From assembly GCF_000152725.1 (NCBI RefSeq), contig NZ_CH724131.1:731655-786509 (forward strand): DNA of 54,855 nt, given 5' to 3'. Below the pieces are notes generated by a model that did not search any database, was not told the DNA's origin, and saw only the letters and a program-made list of their open reading frames with translations. The stretch comes from Pseudooceanicola batsensis HTCC2597 (GTDB lineage: Bacteria > Pseudomonadota > Alphaproteobacteria > Rhodobacterales > Rhodobacteraceae). The position numbers were made by a program, and so were the translations under genes. Below, piece after piece: positions 35,162-43,175 of this stretch (position 1 is its first letter; each line of letters opens with the position of its first letter).

Positions 35162-36103
35162 TCAGACCGCGCGGCTTTCGGCCGCCGCGGCCACGTCCTC
35201 CGGCGTGCCGACCGCCCGGCAGGCCAGGGTCTTGTCGATCCGCCGGATCATGCCCGACAGAGCCTTGCCGGCGCCGATCTCCCAGACCTCGGACACGCCC
35301 TGCCCGGCCATCCACAGCACGCTCTCGCGCCAGCGCACCGAGCCGGTGACCTGGTCGACCAGCAGCGCCCGGATCGTTGCCGGATCATCGACGGCCTCGG
35401 CCCGCACGTTCGCCACCAGCGGCACCGCCGGCGCGGCGATCGGCACCTCGTCCAGCGCCTGGGCCATCACATCGGCGGCGGGGGCCATCAGCGCACAGTG
35501 GAAGGGGGCCGAGACCGGCAGCAGCATCGCCCGCTTTGCGCCCTTCTCCTTGGCGATGTCGACCGCCCGTTCCACGGCAGCCCTGTGGCCCGAGACGACC
35601 ACCTGCGAGGGGTCGTTGTCGTTCGCCGCCTGGCAGACATCGCCCTGCGCCGCCTCCTCTGCCACGGCCTGCGCAGTGTCGAAATCCAGTCCCAGAAGCG
35701 CGGCCATGGCACCTTCGCCGACCGGCACCGCCTCTTGCATGGCCGCGCCACGTGTTCTCAACAGGCGCGCCGCATCGGCGATGCTGAGCGACCCGGCGGC
35801 AGCCAGCGCGGAATATTCCCCCAGCGAGTGCCCCGCGACGAAGGCCGCATCGGTGATCTCGACCCCTTCGGCCTCGAGCGCACGGATCGCGGCCAGCGAG
35901 GTCGCCATCAGGGCGGGCTGCGCGTTCCGGGTGAGCGTCAAGGTCTCCTGATCGCCCTCCCAGATCAGAGACGAGAGCTTTTCTCCGAGTGCGTCATCCA
36001 CCTCGTCGAACACCGCCCGGGCCGCGGGATAGGCCTCGGCCAGCGCTTTTCCCATGCCGATGGTCTGGGCGCCCTGCCCCGGAAATACGAATGCGCGGCT
36101 CAT
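35162..36103 (-). CDS. fabD: Malonyl-CoA:ACP transacylase
   Basis: Loads malonyl groups onto ACP for fatty-acid synthesis. 313 residues; FPGQGAQTIGMG at the N-terminus, active Ser93 in GHSLGEYSAL, a catalytic His in PVSAPFHCALM. The start at 36103 (MSRAFVFPGQG) fits the family; the frame opens to 36154. It is first in fabD-fabG-EamA on the minus strand. Confidence 0.97.
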   Translation of the reverse strand: MSRAFVFPGQGAQTIGMGKALAEAYPAARAVFDEVDDALGEKLSSLIWEGDQETLTLTRNAQPALMATSLAAIRALEAEGVEITDAAFVAGHSLGEYSALAAAGSLSIADAARLLRTRGAAMQEAVPVGEGAMAALLGLDFDTAQAVAEEAAQGDVCQAANDNDPSQVVVSGHRAAVERAVDIAKEKGAKRAMLLPVSAPFHCALMAPAADVMAQALDEVPIAAPAVPLVANVRAEAVDDPATIRALLVDQVTGSVRWRESVLWMAGQGVSEVWEIGAGKALSGMIRRIDKTLACRAVGTPEDVAAAAESRAV

Positions 36104-36247
36104 CGCGGTCTCCCTTGCTGTCTGCGCGCGGGCATAGCCCGTCGACGGCGGCAAGGCAATGCATCGGCAAGGGGCGCAGGGCGTCCCGAACGCCCCGGAT
36201 CCGGGCCTGTGCAGCGATCGGAAGGTACGGTGCCGCGTGGAGCCGGG

Positions 36248-36529
36248 TCAGAAAGGATCGCGGTGCGGACCGGGCGCTGGCGGATGCTGCCGCATCGTAC
36301 GCCCGAGCGCGAAGGGAACCAGCGGAACCAGCACCAGAACCAGCACGATCCCGGCGGTTTCGGACACCAGGAGAACAGCGGGAACGCAAAGGACAACGAG
36401 AAAAACGGCGAGCAGACGAAACCCGTAACGGTCACCGATAACAGACCGGTCCAGGTCTGTCTCGACAGCATGGACCGGAGAATAGATACGTCCCGAAGAG
36501 ATCGGAACCGACTGGTGTGAGTGAGTCAC
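36248..36529 (-). CDS. Small two-helix membrane protein, unknown
   Basis: 93 residues if started at GTG 36529, which has AGAAGG seven bases upstream (reads THSHQSVPISS); a TTG at 36607 would give 119. Two adjacent hydrophobic segments, FRLLAVFLVVLCVPAVLLV and AGIVLVLVLVPLVPFAL, suggest a membrane hairpin, with a Pro/Arg-rich tail. I do not recognise the family. It stands alone 144 bp upstream of fabD on the same strand and faces away from rpsF. Confidence 0.5.
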   Translation of the reverse strand: MTHSHQSVPISSGRIYSPVHAVETDLDRSVIGDRYGFRLLAVFLVVLCVPAVLLVSETAGIVLVLVLVPLVPFALGRTMRQHPPAPGPHRDPF

Positions 36530-36841
36530 CTGCTCGCCTTCTGAGTTCGACCGTCCAGCCCTCTCCGGAGCCTGGCGGGGTCTTTGGCTTTGCGCCTTGG
36601 AATGCAATCATAGGGTGAAATGTGGCGCGATTAAGGCGATCCCTCTTCCGGGAGAGGCTGCGCGGGACAAGCCCACCCTTGCAGAGATGCAAACGGGCCC
36701 GTTCCCCTTGCCTCGGGGCGCGATCCGCTGTATCGGGACGCGTCCTTCCGCACAGGTTATGAACCGCGCGGACTCTCGTGGACGGGCCGCGGAAGGATCT
36801 GGCCCGCCTTTGAAACGCGCCCTGACAGAAGTGGAACGCAC
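36530..36841. other. Upstream region and leader of rpsF
   Basis: 312 bp without a convincing gene. It carries a candidate rpsF promoter (36708-36736), a TTGCA-GAGA-TGCAA palindrome at about 36679-36692, and about 100 bp of GC-rich leader with possible pairing of CCGCG with CGCGG (about 36766-36793). Whether it holds an S6:S18 autoregulatory structure cannot be decided by eye. Confidence 0.4.
36708..36736 (+). promoter_or_regulatory. Candidate promoter of rpsF-rpsR-rplI
   Basis: TTGCCT (36708-36713), 17-bp spacer, TATCGG (36731-36736), which would leave a leader of about 100 nt before rpsF. Confidence 0.4.
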
Positions 36842-37198
36842 ATGCCGCTCTATGAGCATGTATTCATCGCGCGCCAGGATCTTTCCAACGCGCAGGCCGA
36901 GGGCCTCATTGAACATTTCGGCACCGTCCTCTCCGACAACGGCGGCAAGCTCGTCGAGCAGGAGTACTGGGGCGTCAAGACGATGGCCTACAAGATCAAC
37001 AAGAACCGCAAGGGGCACTATGCCTTCCTGAAGTCCGACGCGCCCGCGCCGGCCGTCCAGGAGATGGAGCGCCTGATGCGGCTGCACGACGACGTGATGC
37101 GCGTCCTGACCATCCGGGTCGAGGAACACGCCGAAGGCCCGTCGATCCAGATGCAGAAGAAAGAAGACCGCGACGACCGCCGTCGCGAGCGTCGTTGA
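36842..37198 (+). CDS. rpsF: 30S ribosomal protein S6
   Basis: 118 residues; the S6 fold is recognisable from MPLYEHVFIARQDLS, WGVKTMAYKINKNRKGHY and the Arg/Asp-rich C-terminal tail. Binds S18 and 16S rRNA helix 22 in the platform of the small subunit. First gene of the conserved rpsF-rpsR-rplI operon; no priB or ssb is present between the genes. Confidence 0.98.
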   Translation: MPLYEHVFIARQDLSNAQAEGLIEHFGTVLSDNGGKLVEQEYWGVKTMAYKINKNRKGHYAFLKSDAPAPAVQEMERLMRLHDDVMRVLTIRVEEHAEGPSIQMQKKEDRDDRRRERR

Positions 37199-37227
37199 TC
37201 GAAAGCCTGAGGAAAGGAACCTAACAC

Positions 37228-37455
37228 ATGGCCGCAAAACCGTTTTTCCGCCGCCGCAAGGTCTGCCCGTTCTCCGGCGAGAACGCGCCCAAGATCGACT
37301 ACAAGGACACGAAGCTGCTGCAGCGCTACATCTCCGAGCGTGGCAAGATCGTGCCCTCCCGCATCACCGCCGTCTCGGCGAAGAAGCAGCGTGAACTGGC
37401 ACGCGCGATCAAGCGCGCCCGCTTCCTCGCCCTGCTGCCCTACGCCGTCAAGTAA
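37228..37455 (+). CDS. rpsR: 30S ribosomal protein S18
   Basis: 75 residues, very basic; motif [20 protein letters not shown], then [17 protein letters not shown] and the C-terminal [14 protein letters not shown]. Heterodimer partner of S6. 29 bp behind rpsF with AGGAAAGGA upstream. Confidence 0.98.
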   Translation: MAAKPFFRRRKVCPFSGENAPKIDYKDTKLLQRYISERGKIVPSRITAVSAKKQRELARAIKRARFLALLPYAVK

Positions 37456-37467
37456 GGAGCCAGAGCA

Positions 37468-38094
37468 ATGGAAGTCATTCTTCTCGAACGCGTCGCCAAG
37501 CTCGGCCAAATGGGTGACGTCGTCACCGTCAAGCCCGGCTATGCCCGCAACTACCTTCTGCTGCAGGGCAAGGCGCTGACCGCCTCGAAAGAGAACATCG
37601 CCCGCTTCGAAGACCAGAAGTCGCAGCTCGAGGCCCGGAACCTCGAGACCAAGAAAGAAGCCGAAGCGCTGGCCTCCCGTCTCGACGGCGAGACCTTCGT
37701 GGTGATTCGCTCCGCATCGGACGGCGGCAATCTCTACGGCTCGGTCACGCCGCGCGACGTCGCCGCCGTGACCACCGAGGCCGGCTACTCGGTCGAGCGC
37801 AAGCAGGTCATCATCCCGCTGCCGATCAAGGAACTGGGCCTGCACACGGTGGACATCTACCTGCACCCCGAGGTCGAGGTTCAGATCACCCTGAACGTCG
37901 CACGGTCGCCCGAGGAAGCCGAGATCCAGGCCTCCGGCAAGTCCATCCAGGACGCCGCAGCCGAAGAAGAAGCCGCGGCCGAATTCGAGATCTCGGAACT
38001 CTTCGACGACATCGGCTCGGCCGCCTCGGACGACGAGGATCAGCCCGCGCCGATCGTCGAGCCGCAGGACACGCCGGACGAAAACGACCGGTAA
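37468..38094 (+). CDS. rplI: 50S ribosomal protein L9 with acidic C-terminal extension
   Basis: 208 residues against about 150 in E. coli. The N-terminal rRNA-binding domain ([30 protein letters not shown]) and connecting helix are normal; after the C-terminal domain a tail of about 50 residues rich in Glu, Asp and Ala follows ([18 protein letters not shown]), as in many alphaproteobacterial L9 proteins. It is 12 bp behind rpsR and followed by a strong terminator. Confidence 0.98.
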   Translation: MEVILLERVAKLGQMGDVVTVKPGYARNYLLLQGKALTASKENIARFEDQKSQLEARNLETKKEAEALASRLDGETFVVIRSASDGGNLYGSVTPRDVAAVTTEAGYSVERKQVIIPLPIKELGLHTVDIYLHPEVEVQITLNVARSPEEAEIQASGKSIQDAAAEEEAAAEFEISELFDDIGSAASDDEDQPAPIVEPQDTPDENDR

Positions 38095-38117
38095 TCCCTC
38101 GAGGTATCCCCGGACAG

Positions 38118-38148
38118 GGCCGCGCAGTTCCGCTGCGCGGCCTTTTTT
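38118..38148 (+). terminator. Terminator of the S6-S18-L9 operon
   Basis: GGCCGCGCAG-TTCCG-CTGCGCGGCC stem followed by T6. It lies just before the convergent glycosyltransferase-like gene. Confidence 0.9.
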
Positions 38149-38153
38149 GCGCC

Positions 38154-38966
38154 CTATTGCGCGGCCACCCCCGCCGCCGTATCGCCCAGCACGTCGCGGA
38201 GCATGGGAAATCGCGCCGCCAGCCTGGGAAGATCATCGGCATTCACGGGCTGTTCCTCGTCGAACATCGCCCGGCTATCGTTTCCGCCATGCACGACCCT
38301 CAGGTAATAGGCCCTGAGGTCGTTGTAAACGAGGCTGGGGAACCGCCGGGCGACCTTCTTGTGCGCCACGGAATAGGGATTGGCCCGATCCTCGATGGGC
38401 GAGACCAGCGTGAGCCCGAGGTTGGTGTAGGGCATATCGCGCCGGAACAGGCGGGGCGTCTCCTCGTCATCCCGATAGACGACGCTCACCCCCTTGGAGA
38501 ACGAGACGAAGAAGCGCCGCGCCTCGTTCGGAAGCCGGGTGCGGAAGTGCGCGGCCTCGTCCCGCAAGCGCGCTATGAAGTCGGTCGAGAGCGCATCGTC
38601 GTCGTCGAGCACGATCTGCATCATCGTCGAACCGGCGGGAAAGTGGCTCCGGTTGTGCTGGATGAAATGCCGGAACGCCTTGCCCGGCGGCCGCGCCAAT
38701 ACCGCGCCCCGATCCCCGAAATGGTCGCCGACATAGTCGGCAAGCGTCTTCAGATGGTTCCGGGGCAGGTCCTCGGCTGTCAGGATCGCCAGGTGAAAGC
38801 CGGTATCCTCCTGCAATCTCAGGGACTGTCCGGCGAATTTTTGGAACAGGTCGAAGCGCTTTTCCAATCGCTCCGGCGCGAACAGCATCTCCTTGGCTTT
38901 CGACGCATCCGACCGCCAGCCGGATTCGCCGAAATAGGAATAGCGCATCTGCACGATCGGGATCAC
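38154..38966 (-). CDS. Putative rhamnosyltransferase-like protein
   Basis: 270 residues. It resembles the putative rhamnosyl transferase family (Pfam Rhamno_transf), with an Asp-rich MQIVLDDDDALS at about 115-126, the place where GT-A enzymes hold the nucleotide-sugar metal ion, and RDDEETPRLF later. No membrane segment. GTG at 38966 is the start (reads IPIVQMRYSYFG). No polysaccharide gene is nearby, so the acceptor is unknown. Confidence 0.7.
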   Translation of the reverse strand: MIPIVQMRYSYFGESGWRSDASKAKEMLFAPERLEKRFDLFQKFAGQSLRLQEDTGFHLAILTAEDLPRNHLKTLADYVGDHFGDRGAVLARPPGKAFRHFIQHNRSHFPAGSTMMQIVLDDDDALSTDFIARLRDEAAHFRTRLPNEARRFFVSFSKGVSVVYRDDEETPRLFRRDMPYTNLGLTLVSPIEDRANPYSVAHKKVARRFPSLVYNDLRAYYLRVVHGGNDSRAMFDEEQPVNADDLPRLAARFPMLRDVLGDTAAGVAAQ

Positions 38967-39065
38967 GGGAACCTGCCTGTCGGTCGTCTGCGCCGGAACC
39001 TGCCACGGAACCGCCGCCCTGTCAGCACCCTGCGGTTGCAGACGTCGGCGCCCGTGGCCGCCCGG

Positions 39066-39482
39066 TCACTCGGCGAAATTGGCGCCGGTATCCAGCGGTT
39101 CCATCCGGATCAGCCGGCTGTCGGAACAGCCCGCCTGGCGGTGCTTCATCGCCTCGCGGTACTCGGGGTCGAAGATCATGTCCACGAAGGCCTGCACGCT
39201 GGGGTACTCGGCGATGAAGCACAGATCCCATTGCTCGTCCGAGGGGCCGATCAGCATGTGTTCCATTCGTCCGCGCCAGACGATGCGCCCGCCCAGCCGG
39301 TCGAGCACCGGCTGGCTCTCGCGTCCGTAGGCGGCATAGGCCTCGGCCCCCGTGGCGTCGCGGCCGTCCTCGTACTCCGCCCTGTCGCGCAGCCGGACGA
39401 GGTTCAGCATGTGGATCGGCCCCGGGCGCTCTTTCTCGCGGAATTCCTTGAAGCTCTCCTTGCTGAATGCGGTGTGCGTCAT
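39066..39482 (-). CDS. DUF1330 family protein
   Basis: 138-residue protein of the dimeric alpha-beta barrel DUF1330 family, function unknown. Family features: GPIHMLNLVRLRDRAEY, AYGRESQPVLDRLGGRIVW, and EYPSVQAFVDMIFDPEYREAMKHR. Two adjacent ATGs exist at 39485 and 39482; the second is preferred because GGAGG then lies five bases upstream. It is divergent from the phosphatase gene at 39597. Confidence 0.88.
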   Translation of the reverse strand: MTHTAFSKESFKEFREKERPGPIHMLNLVRLRDRAEYEDGRDATGAEAYAAYGRESQPVLDRLGGRIVWRGRMEHMLIGPSDEQWDLCFIAEYPSVQAFVDMIFDPEYREAMKHRQAGCSDSRLIRMEPLDTGANFAE

Positions 39483-39596
39483 CATATCCTCCGTGGCTTT
39501 CCCGGACTGTGGCCCGGAACGGAAGGCCAGGCAACCGCCCTTGACGCGCCCGCCCCGTGGCGACATGAGGGGGCCGAAAATCCCGGAAAGGCGCAT

Positions 39597-40277
39597 ATGG
39601 CAGAACGGCTCTGGCCCCGAATTCAGCACTGGTACAGCATGCGGAACCAGCGGATCAGCCGCCGCCTGCTCGACCTGACCGACCGGCCGGCGGTCGAACG
39701 GTTCGTGCGCTGGAACGATCACGGCATCTTTCGCGAGCTCTGGACCAATCTTCACGAGGTGGCGCCGGGGGTCTGGCGGTCGAACCACCCCAACGAGCGG
39801 CGGTTCACCCGATATCGCGACATGGGGATCCGGACGATCCTCAACCTGCGCGGCGCCGAGGACAACGTGACCTACAGGTGGGAGGAACGGCTTTGCGCCG
39901 AGCACGGCATCCGACTGCACGCCGTCCGCCTCGATGCCCGGCGCGCGCCCCAGGTCGAACCGATCCAGCAGGTGCTGGCCGTGCTGCGGCAGGCCGAACG
40001 GCCCCTGCTGTTTCACTGCAAGTCCGGCGCCGACCGGGCGGGCCTCGTCTCGGCGCTCTACCTCCTGGTGATCGAGGGGCAGCCGGCGGATATCGCGCGG
40101 AAGATGCTGTCGCGTCGGTTCCTGCATTTCCGCAGTTCGATGACCGGTGTGCTGGACCATTTTCTGGAAAGCTACGCCCGGGCACACAGCCGCTCGGGCA
40201 TCGGTTTCGAGGAGTGGCTGGTCACCGAATACGATCCCGCCGCCCTCCAGGCCGAATTCGACGCGACCCGGCGCTGA
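39597..40277 (+). CDS. Protein tyrosine/dual-specificity phosphatase-like protein
   Basis: 226-residue Cys-based phosphatase. The signature HCKSGADRAG has nucleophile Cys141 and Arg147; a possible general acid Asp is near residue 115. The segment MGIRTILNLRGAEDN before it is typical of the bacterial DSP/PTP (Siw14-like) group. Protein, lipid or polyphosphate substrates are all possible. Starts at ATG 39597 with GGAAAGG upstream. Convergent, three bases from the nuclease-like gene. Confidence 0.87.
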   Translation: MAERLWPRIQHWYSMRNQRISRRLLDLTDRPAVERFVRWNDHGIFRELWTNLHEVAPGVWRSNHPNERRFTRYRDMGIRTILNLRGAEDNVTYRWEERLCAEHGIRLHAVRLDARRAPQVEPIQQVLAVLRQAERPLLFHCKSGADRAGLVSALYLLVIEGQPADIARKMLSRRFLHFRSSMTGVLDHFLESYARAHSRSGIGFEEWLVTEYDPAALQAEFDATRR

Positions 40278-40280
40278 GCG

Positions 40281-40631
40281 TCAGGTCCGGCCGTATCTCA
40301 GGCAGAGGTTGCGCTTTTCCAGCTCGACCACCATGGAGCGCGAAACCGGCGTCGAGCGGGAGGCGCGATAGAGACAGTCGCCTTCGTGTGTTCCATCCGG
40401 CAGCTGCTCGTAGGCGCAGTGCAGGACCCGGGCATGCAGCATCATCTGCACGATCCGCTGCGCCTCCCGGCCCTCGTCGGTGGTCATCGGCGGGCATTCG
40501 ATGCCCTTGAGCCGCACGGTGACACCGTCCAGCATGATCGTGTCGCCGCTCACCGCCGCGCGCCGCCCCTCGGCATCGAGCGGCGACGCCAGGGCGATCA
40601 GCAGCATCAGCAGACAGGCAGGCAGTCTCAC
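40281..40631 (-). CDS. Small secreted SNase-like (thermonuclease-fold) protein
   Basis: 116 residues with a signal peptide (RLPACLLMLLIALASPLDA) and a short OB-fold segment matching the start of staphylococcal-nuclease domains: GDTIMLDGVTVRLKGIECPP, then EGREAQRIVQMML. The usual catalytic Arg-Glu-Arg set is not convincingly present and the protein is shorter than active nucleases, so activity is doubtful. The GTG at 40631 is chosen (GGAGAG upstream), giving a normal signal; an ATG frame opens at 40751. Two Cys pairs may form disulfides. Confidence 0.72.
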   Translation of the reverse strand: MRLPACLLMLLIALASPLDAEGRRAAVSGDTIMLDGVTVRLKGIECPPMTTDEGREAQRIVQMMLHARVLHCAYEQLPDGTHEGDCLYRASRSTPVSRSMVVELEKRNLCLRYGRT

Positions 40632-40711
40632 GCGGGGCTCTCCGGTTTCGGCGATCCTAGCAGTGCGCCGCTGCGGGTGACCAGCCCGCAGGCCATCGGA
40701 GCGGCGGAACG

Positions 40712-40738
40712 AAAAAGGGCCGCCCCGAAGGACGGCCC
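40712..40738 (-). terminator. Terminator after tig
   Basis: On the minus strand GGGCCGTCC-TTC-GGGGCGGCCC with one G-T pair, followed by T5. It separates tig from the downstream nuclease-like gene. Confidence 0.8.
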
Positions 40739-40763
40739 CCAAAATCGGCACCGGATAGGCCGA

Positions 40764-42092
40764 TCACTCTTCCTCGAGCTTTTCCACGGCCTTCTGAAGA
40801 TCGTCCTTCGAGACTTCCTTTTCGGAGACATCCGCCAGTTCGAAGACATAGTCGACGACCTTGTCCTCGAAAATCGGCGCGCGCAGCTGCTGGCGCATCT
40901 GTTCGTTCTGCTGGACGAATTCGAAGAACTGGCGTTCCTGGCCGGGATACTGCCGCGCCTGGTTCATGATCGCTTGGGTCATCTCGGCATCGGTCACCTC
41001 GACCTCGGCGCGCTGGCCGAGTTCCGCCAGAAGCAGGCCCAGGCGCACGCGGCGCTCGGCCAGCTTGGTGTGTTCCTCGGTGGTCTCGATCTCGGGGTGA
41101 TCGTGGCCCTGAACGTCCGGGTTTTCCTCGTGCCACAGCTGATGCGCGATCTGCTTGGCCTCGGCCTCGACCAGGCTCGGCGGCAGGTCGAAGCTGACGG
41201 CCTTGTCCAGCTCGTCCAGAAGCTGCCGCTTCATGACCGCGCGCGCGGCGCCGGAATATTCCGCCTCGAGCCGTTCCACCACCTGCTGGCGCAGCGCCGC
41301 GAGATCGTCCGAGCCGTACTTCTTGGCCAGTTCGTCGTCGATCTTGGCGGCGACCGGGGCTTTCACCTCCTTGATCGTGCAATCGAAGGTGGCCTCCTTG
41401 CCGGCCAGATGCTCGGCACCGTATTCGGCGGGGAAGGTCACCGTCACGGACTTTTCCTCACCGGCCGTCGCGCCGACCAGCTGCTCTTCGAAGCCCGGGA
41501 TGAACGAGTTCGACCCCAGCACCAGAGGATAATCCTCGGCCGAGCCGCCCTCGAAAGCCTCGCCGTCGACCTTGCCGACGAAATCCATGACGACTTGATC
41601 GCCGTCTTCCGCCGCACCGTCCTTGGCGTCGAAATCCTGCGCGTTCTCGGCCAGGTTCTGCAGGGCCTCGTCGACGTCCGACTCCTCGGCCTTGACGACC
41701 AGCTTTTCAAGCGTGATGCCCTTGAGCTCGACCTCGGGGATCTCTGGCAGGGCCTCGTAGTTCATGTTGACGACGACATCGTCGCCTTCCTTCCAGTTCT
41801 CGCCATCGACCATCTGCACGTCGGGCTGCGTGGCGGGCTTGTCGCCGGTCTGTTCGAAATGCTCGGACATGGCGCCGTCGACGGCTTCCTGCATGGCCTC
41901 GCCCAGGATCCGGGGGCCGAACTGCTTCTTGAGCAGCGCCATCGGCACCTTGCCCTTGCGAAAGCCCTTCATCTCGACCTGCGGCTGCGCCTCGGCCAGC
42001 TTCTCGTTCACCTTGGCGTCCAGTTCGCTCGCAGGGAGGGTGATCTGATATCCGCGCTTGAGGCCTTCGTTCAGGGTCTCGGTGACCTGCAT
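40764..42092 (-). CDS. tig: Trigger factor
   Basis: Ribosome-bound chaperone and peptidyl-prolyl isomerase, 442 residues. N-terminal ribosome-docking signature [17 protein letters not shown] at about 43-59; FKBP-type domain around 150-245 ([29 protein letters not shown]); C-terminal helical arms. An acidic C-terminus follows (KAVEKLEEE). 204 bp of spacer separate it from tRNA-Leu upstream. Confidence 0.97.
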   Translation of the reverse strand: MQVTETLNEGLKRGYQITLPASELDAKVNEKLAEAQPQVEMKGFRKGKVPMALLKKQFGPRILGEAMQEAVDGAMSEHFEQTGDKPATQPDVQMVDGENWKEGDDVVVNMNYEALPEIPEVELKGITLEKLVVKAEESDVDEALQNLAENAQDFDAKDGAAEDGDQVVMDFVGKVDGEAFEGGSAEDYPLVLGSNSFIPGFEEQLVGATAGEEKSVTVTFPAEYGAEHLAGKEATFDCTIKEVKAPVAAKIDDELAKKYGSDDLAALRQQVVERLEAEYSGAARAVMKRQLLDELDKAVSFDLPPSLVEAEAKQIAHQLWHEENPDVQGHDHPEIETTEEHTKLAERRVRLGLLLAELGQRAEVEVTDAEMTQAIMNQARQYPGQERQFFEFVQQNEQMRQQLRAPIFEDKVVDYVFELADVSEKEVSKDDLQKAVEKLEEE

Positions 42093-42296
42093 CTGTTGCG
42101 TCCTTCCATAACGTCCACGGGCCGCCCGCGCGCGGGGGCCAAATCAGGCGCCCTTCTATGGGGCGCAACGCCGCGGCGCAAGGCGGTTCGGGGCATTTGC
42201 CCCGCCTGCGCGCGCGATTTGTACCGGCGCCGGCGCGAAACCGCGGCCGCGCCGCCCCGCGAGAGGGAACGGGACCGCCGATCTGGGAAAGAGTGG

Positions 42297-42380
42297 TGGT
42301 GCGGGTGAAGGGACTCGAACCCCCACGCCAAAGGCGCCAGAACCTAAATCTGGTGCGTCTACCAATTCCGCCACACCCGC
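42297..42380 (-). tRNA. tRNA-Leu(TAG)
   Basis: On the minus strand an 84-nt tRNA with encoded CCA: acceptor GCGGGTG/CACCCGC, D-arm with AATTGGTAGACGC, anticodon stem CCAGA/TCTGG around loop TTTAGGT (anticodon TAG), a variable arm CGCCTTTGGCG as in class II tRNAs, and T-arm GGTTCGAGTCC. Confidence 0.96.
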
Positions 42381-42628
42381 AGTGACGCGCTGAATAGCAA
42401 AAGCCCCGGATCGATGCGAGAGGGAATCGCGCCATGCCCCTGCCGCATTCACGCTTTATCCGTCTGGTCACGATGCCCCCGTCCCCTGCCCGTCCGGCGA
42501 ACCGTGGCAAATGTGGCGAAAACCGGACGCCTCTTGCCCCAATGCCGCACAGAAATCTGGAACCGGGCGAAATTTCGCCCTAATCTGGTGCAAAAACATA
42601 GAGGCAGTCAGACAAGGGGAGCAGTCCC

Positions 42629-43117
42629 GTGAAAACCATCGAAGTATCGATCGCCAAGCAAAACAAGGCCAAGGCCGAGCTGGTGACCGGCATCGCCGCC
42701 GGAACCAAGGTCATGACCCTGGATGGCGAGATGCCCGTCGAATTTCTGACCGCAGGTGACCGTGTGATCACCCGCGACACCGGCATGGCCGTGCTCAAGA
42801 CCGTCCGCACCCGCAAGGTGACCTGCGATGTGGTGCACATCGCCGGTGGCTCGCTCGGCCATAACCGTCCCGAGAACGACGTCGCCGTGCCCTCCGGCCA
42901 GGAGGTACTGATCCGCGACTGGCGTGCCGAGGCGCTCTTCGGCAAGAAGACCGCCCTCGTCACCGCCGACAAACTGGTCGACGGCGAATATGTCCGCGCC
43001 ATGGGCAAGGGCGTGATGACCGTCCACGAACTCGTCTTCGACACCGACCACATCATCTATGCTGGCGGCCTCGAGGTCGCCGCCAAGGCCGACCGGGATC
43101 TCGCGCAGGCCTCCTGA
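42629..43117 (+). CDS. Stand-alone Hint-domain protein lacking catalytic residues
   Basis: 162 residues that align by eye over almost the whole length with the Hint_2 (Hedgehog/intein) domains common in Rhodobacterales: AAGTKVMTLDGEMPVEFL, AGDRVITRDTG, RDWRAEALFGKK and the end HELVFDTDHIIYAGGLEV. Yet the first-residue Cys needed for self-splicing is replaced by Gly21, and the conserved SPxHR block reads PSGQE (Gln91). So self-processing is not expected; the fold may have been reused. No N-terminal extein or signal is present. GGGGAGCA lies before the start. It is convergent with nnr. Confidence 0.85.
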   Translation: MKTIEVSIAKQNKAKAELVTGIAAGTKVMTLDGEMPVEFLTAGDRVITRDTGMAVLKTVRTRKVTCDVVHIAGGSLGHNRPENDVAVPSGQEVLIRDWRAEALFGKKTALVTADKLVDGEYVRAMGKGVMTVHELVFDTDHIIYAGGLEVAAKADRDLAQAS

Positions 43118-43175
43118 TCCGCCACCGCTCTTCGGACTGATTGCAACGGGGCTCGCCACGGCGGGCCCTGTCTCG

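Noticed and set aside
36737..36841. S6:S18 autoregulatory leader
   Set aside because: Some GC pairing is visible, but I could not place the conserved binding motif with confidence; a covariance-model search would decide.
36608..37237. 209-codon minus-strand ORF opposite rpsF
   Set aside because: It is the antisense of rpsF and its leader and has no ribosome site.
38157..39596. Plus-strand extension of the phosphatase gene to a 706-codon ORF
   Set aside because: The first 480 codons are antisense to the rhamnosyltransferase-like and DUF1330 genes; the real start is the ATG at 39597 with a ribosome site.
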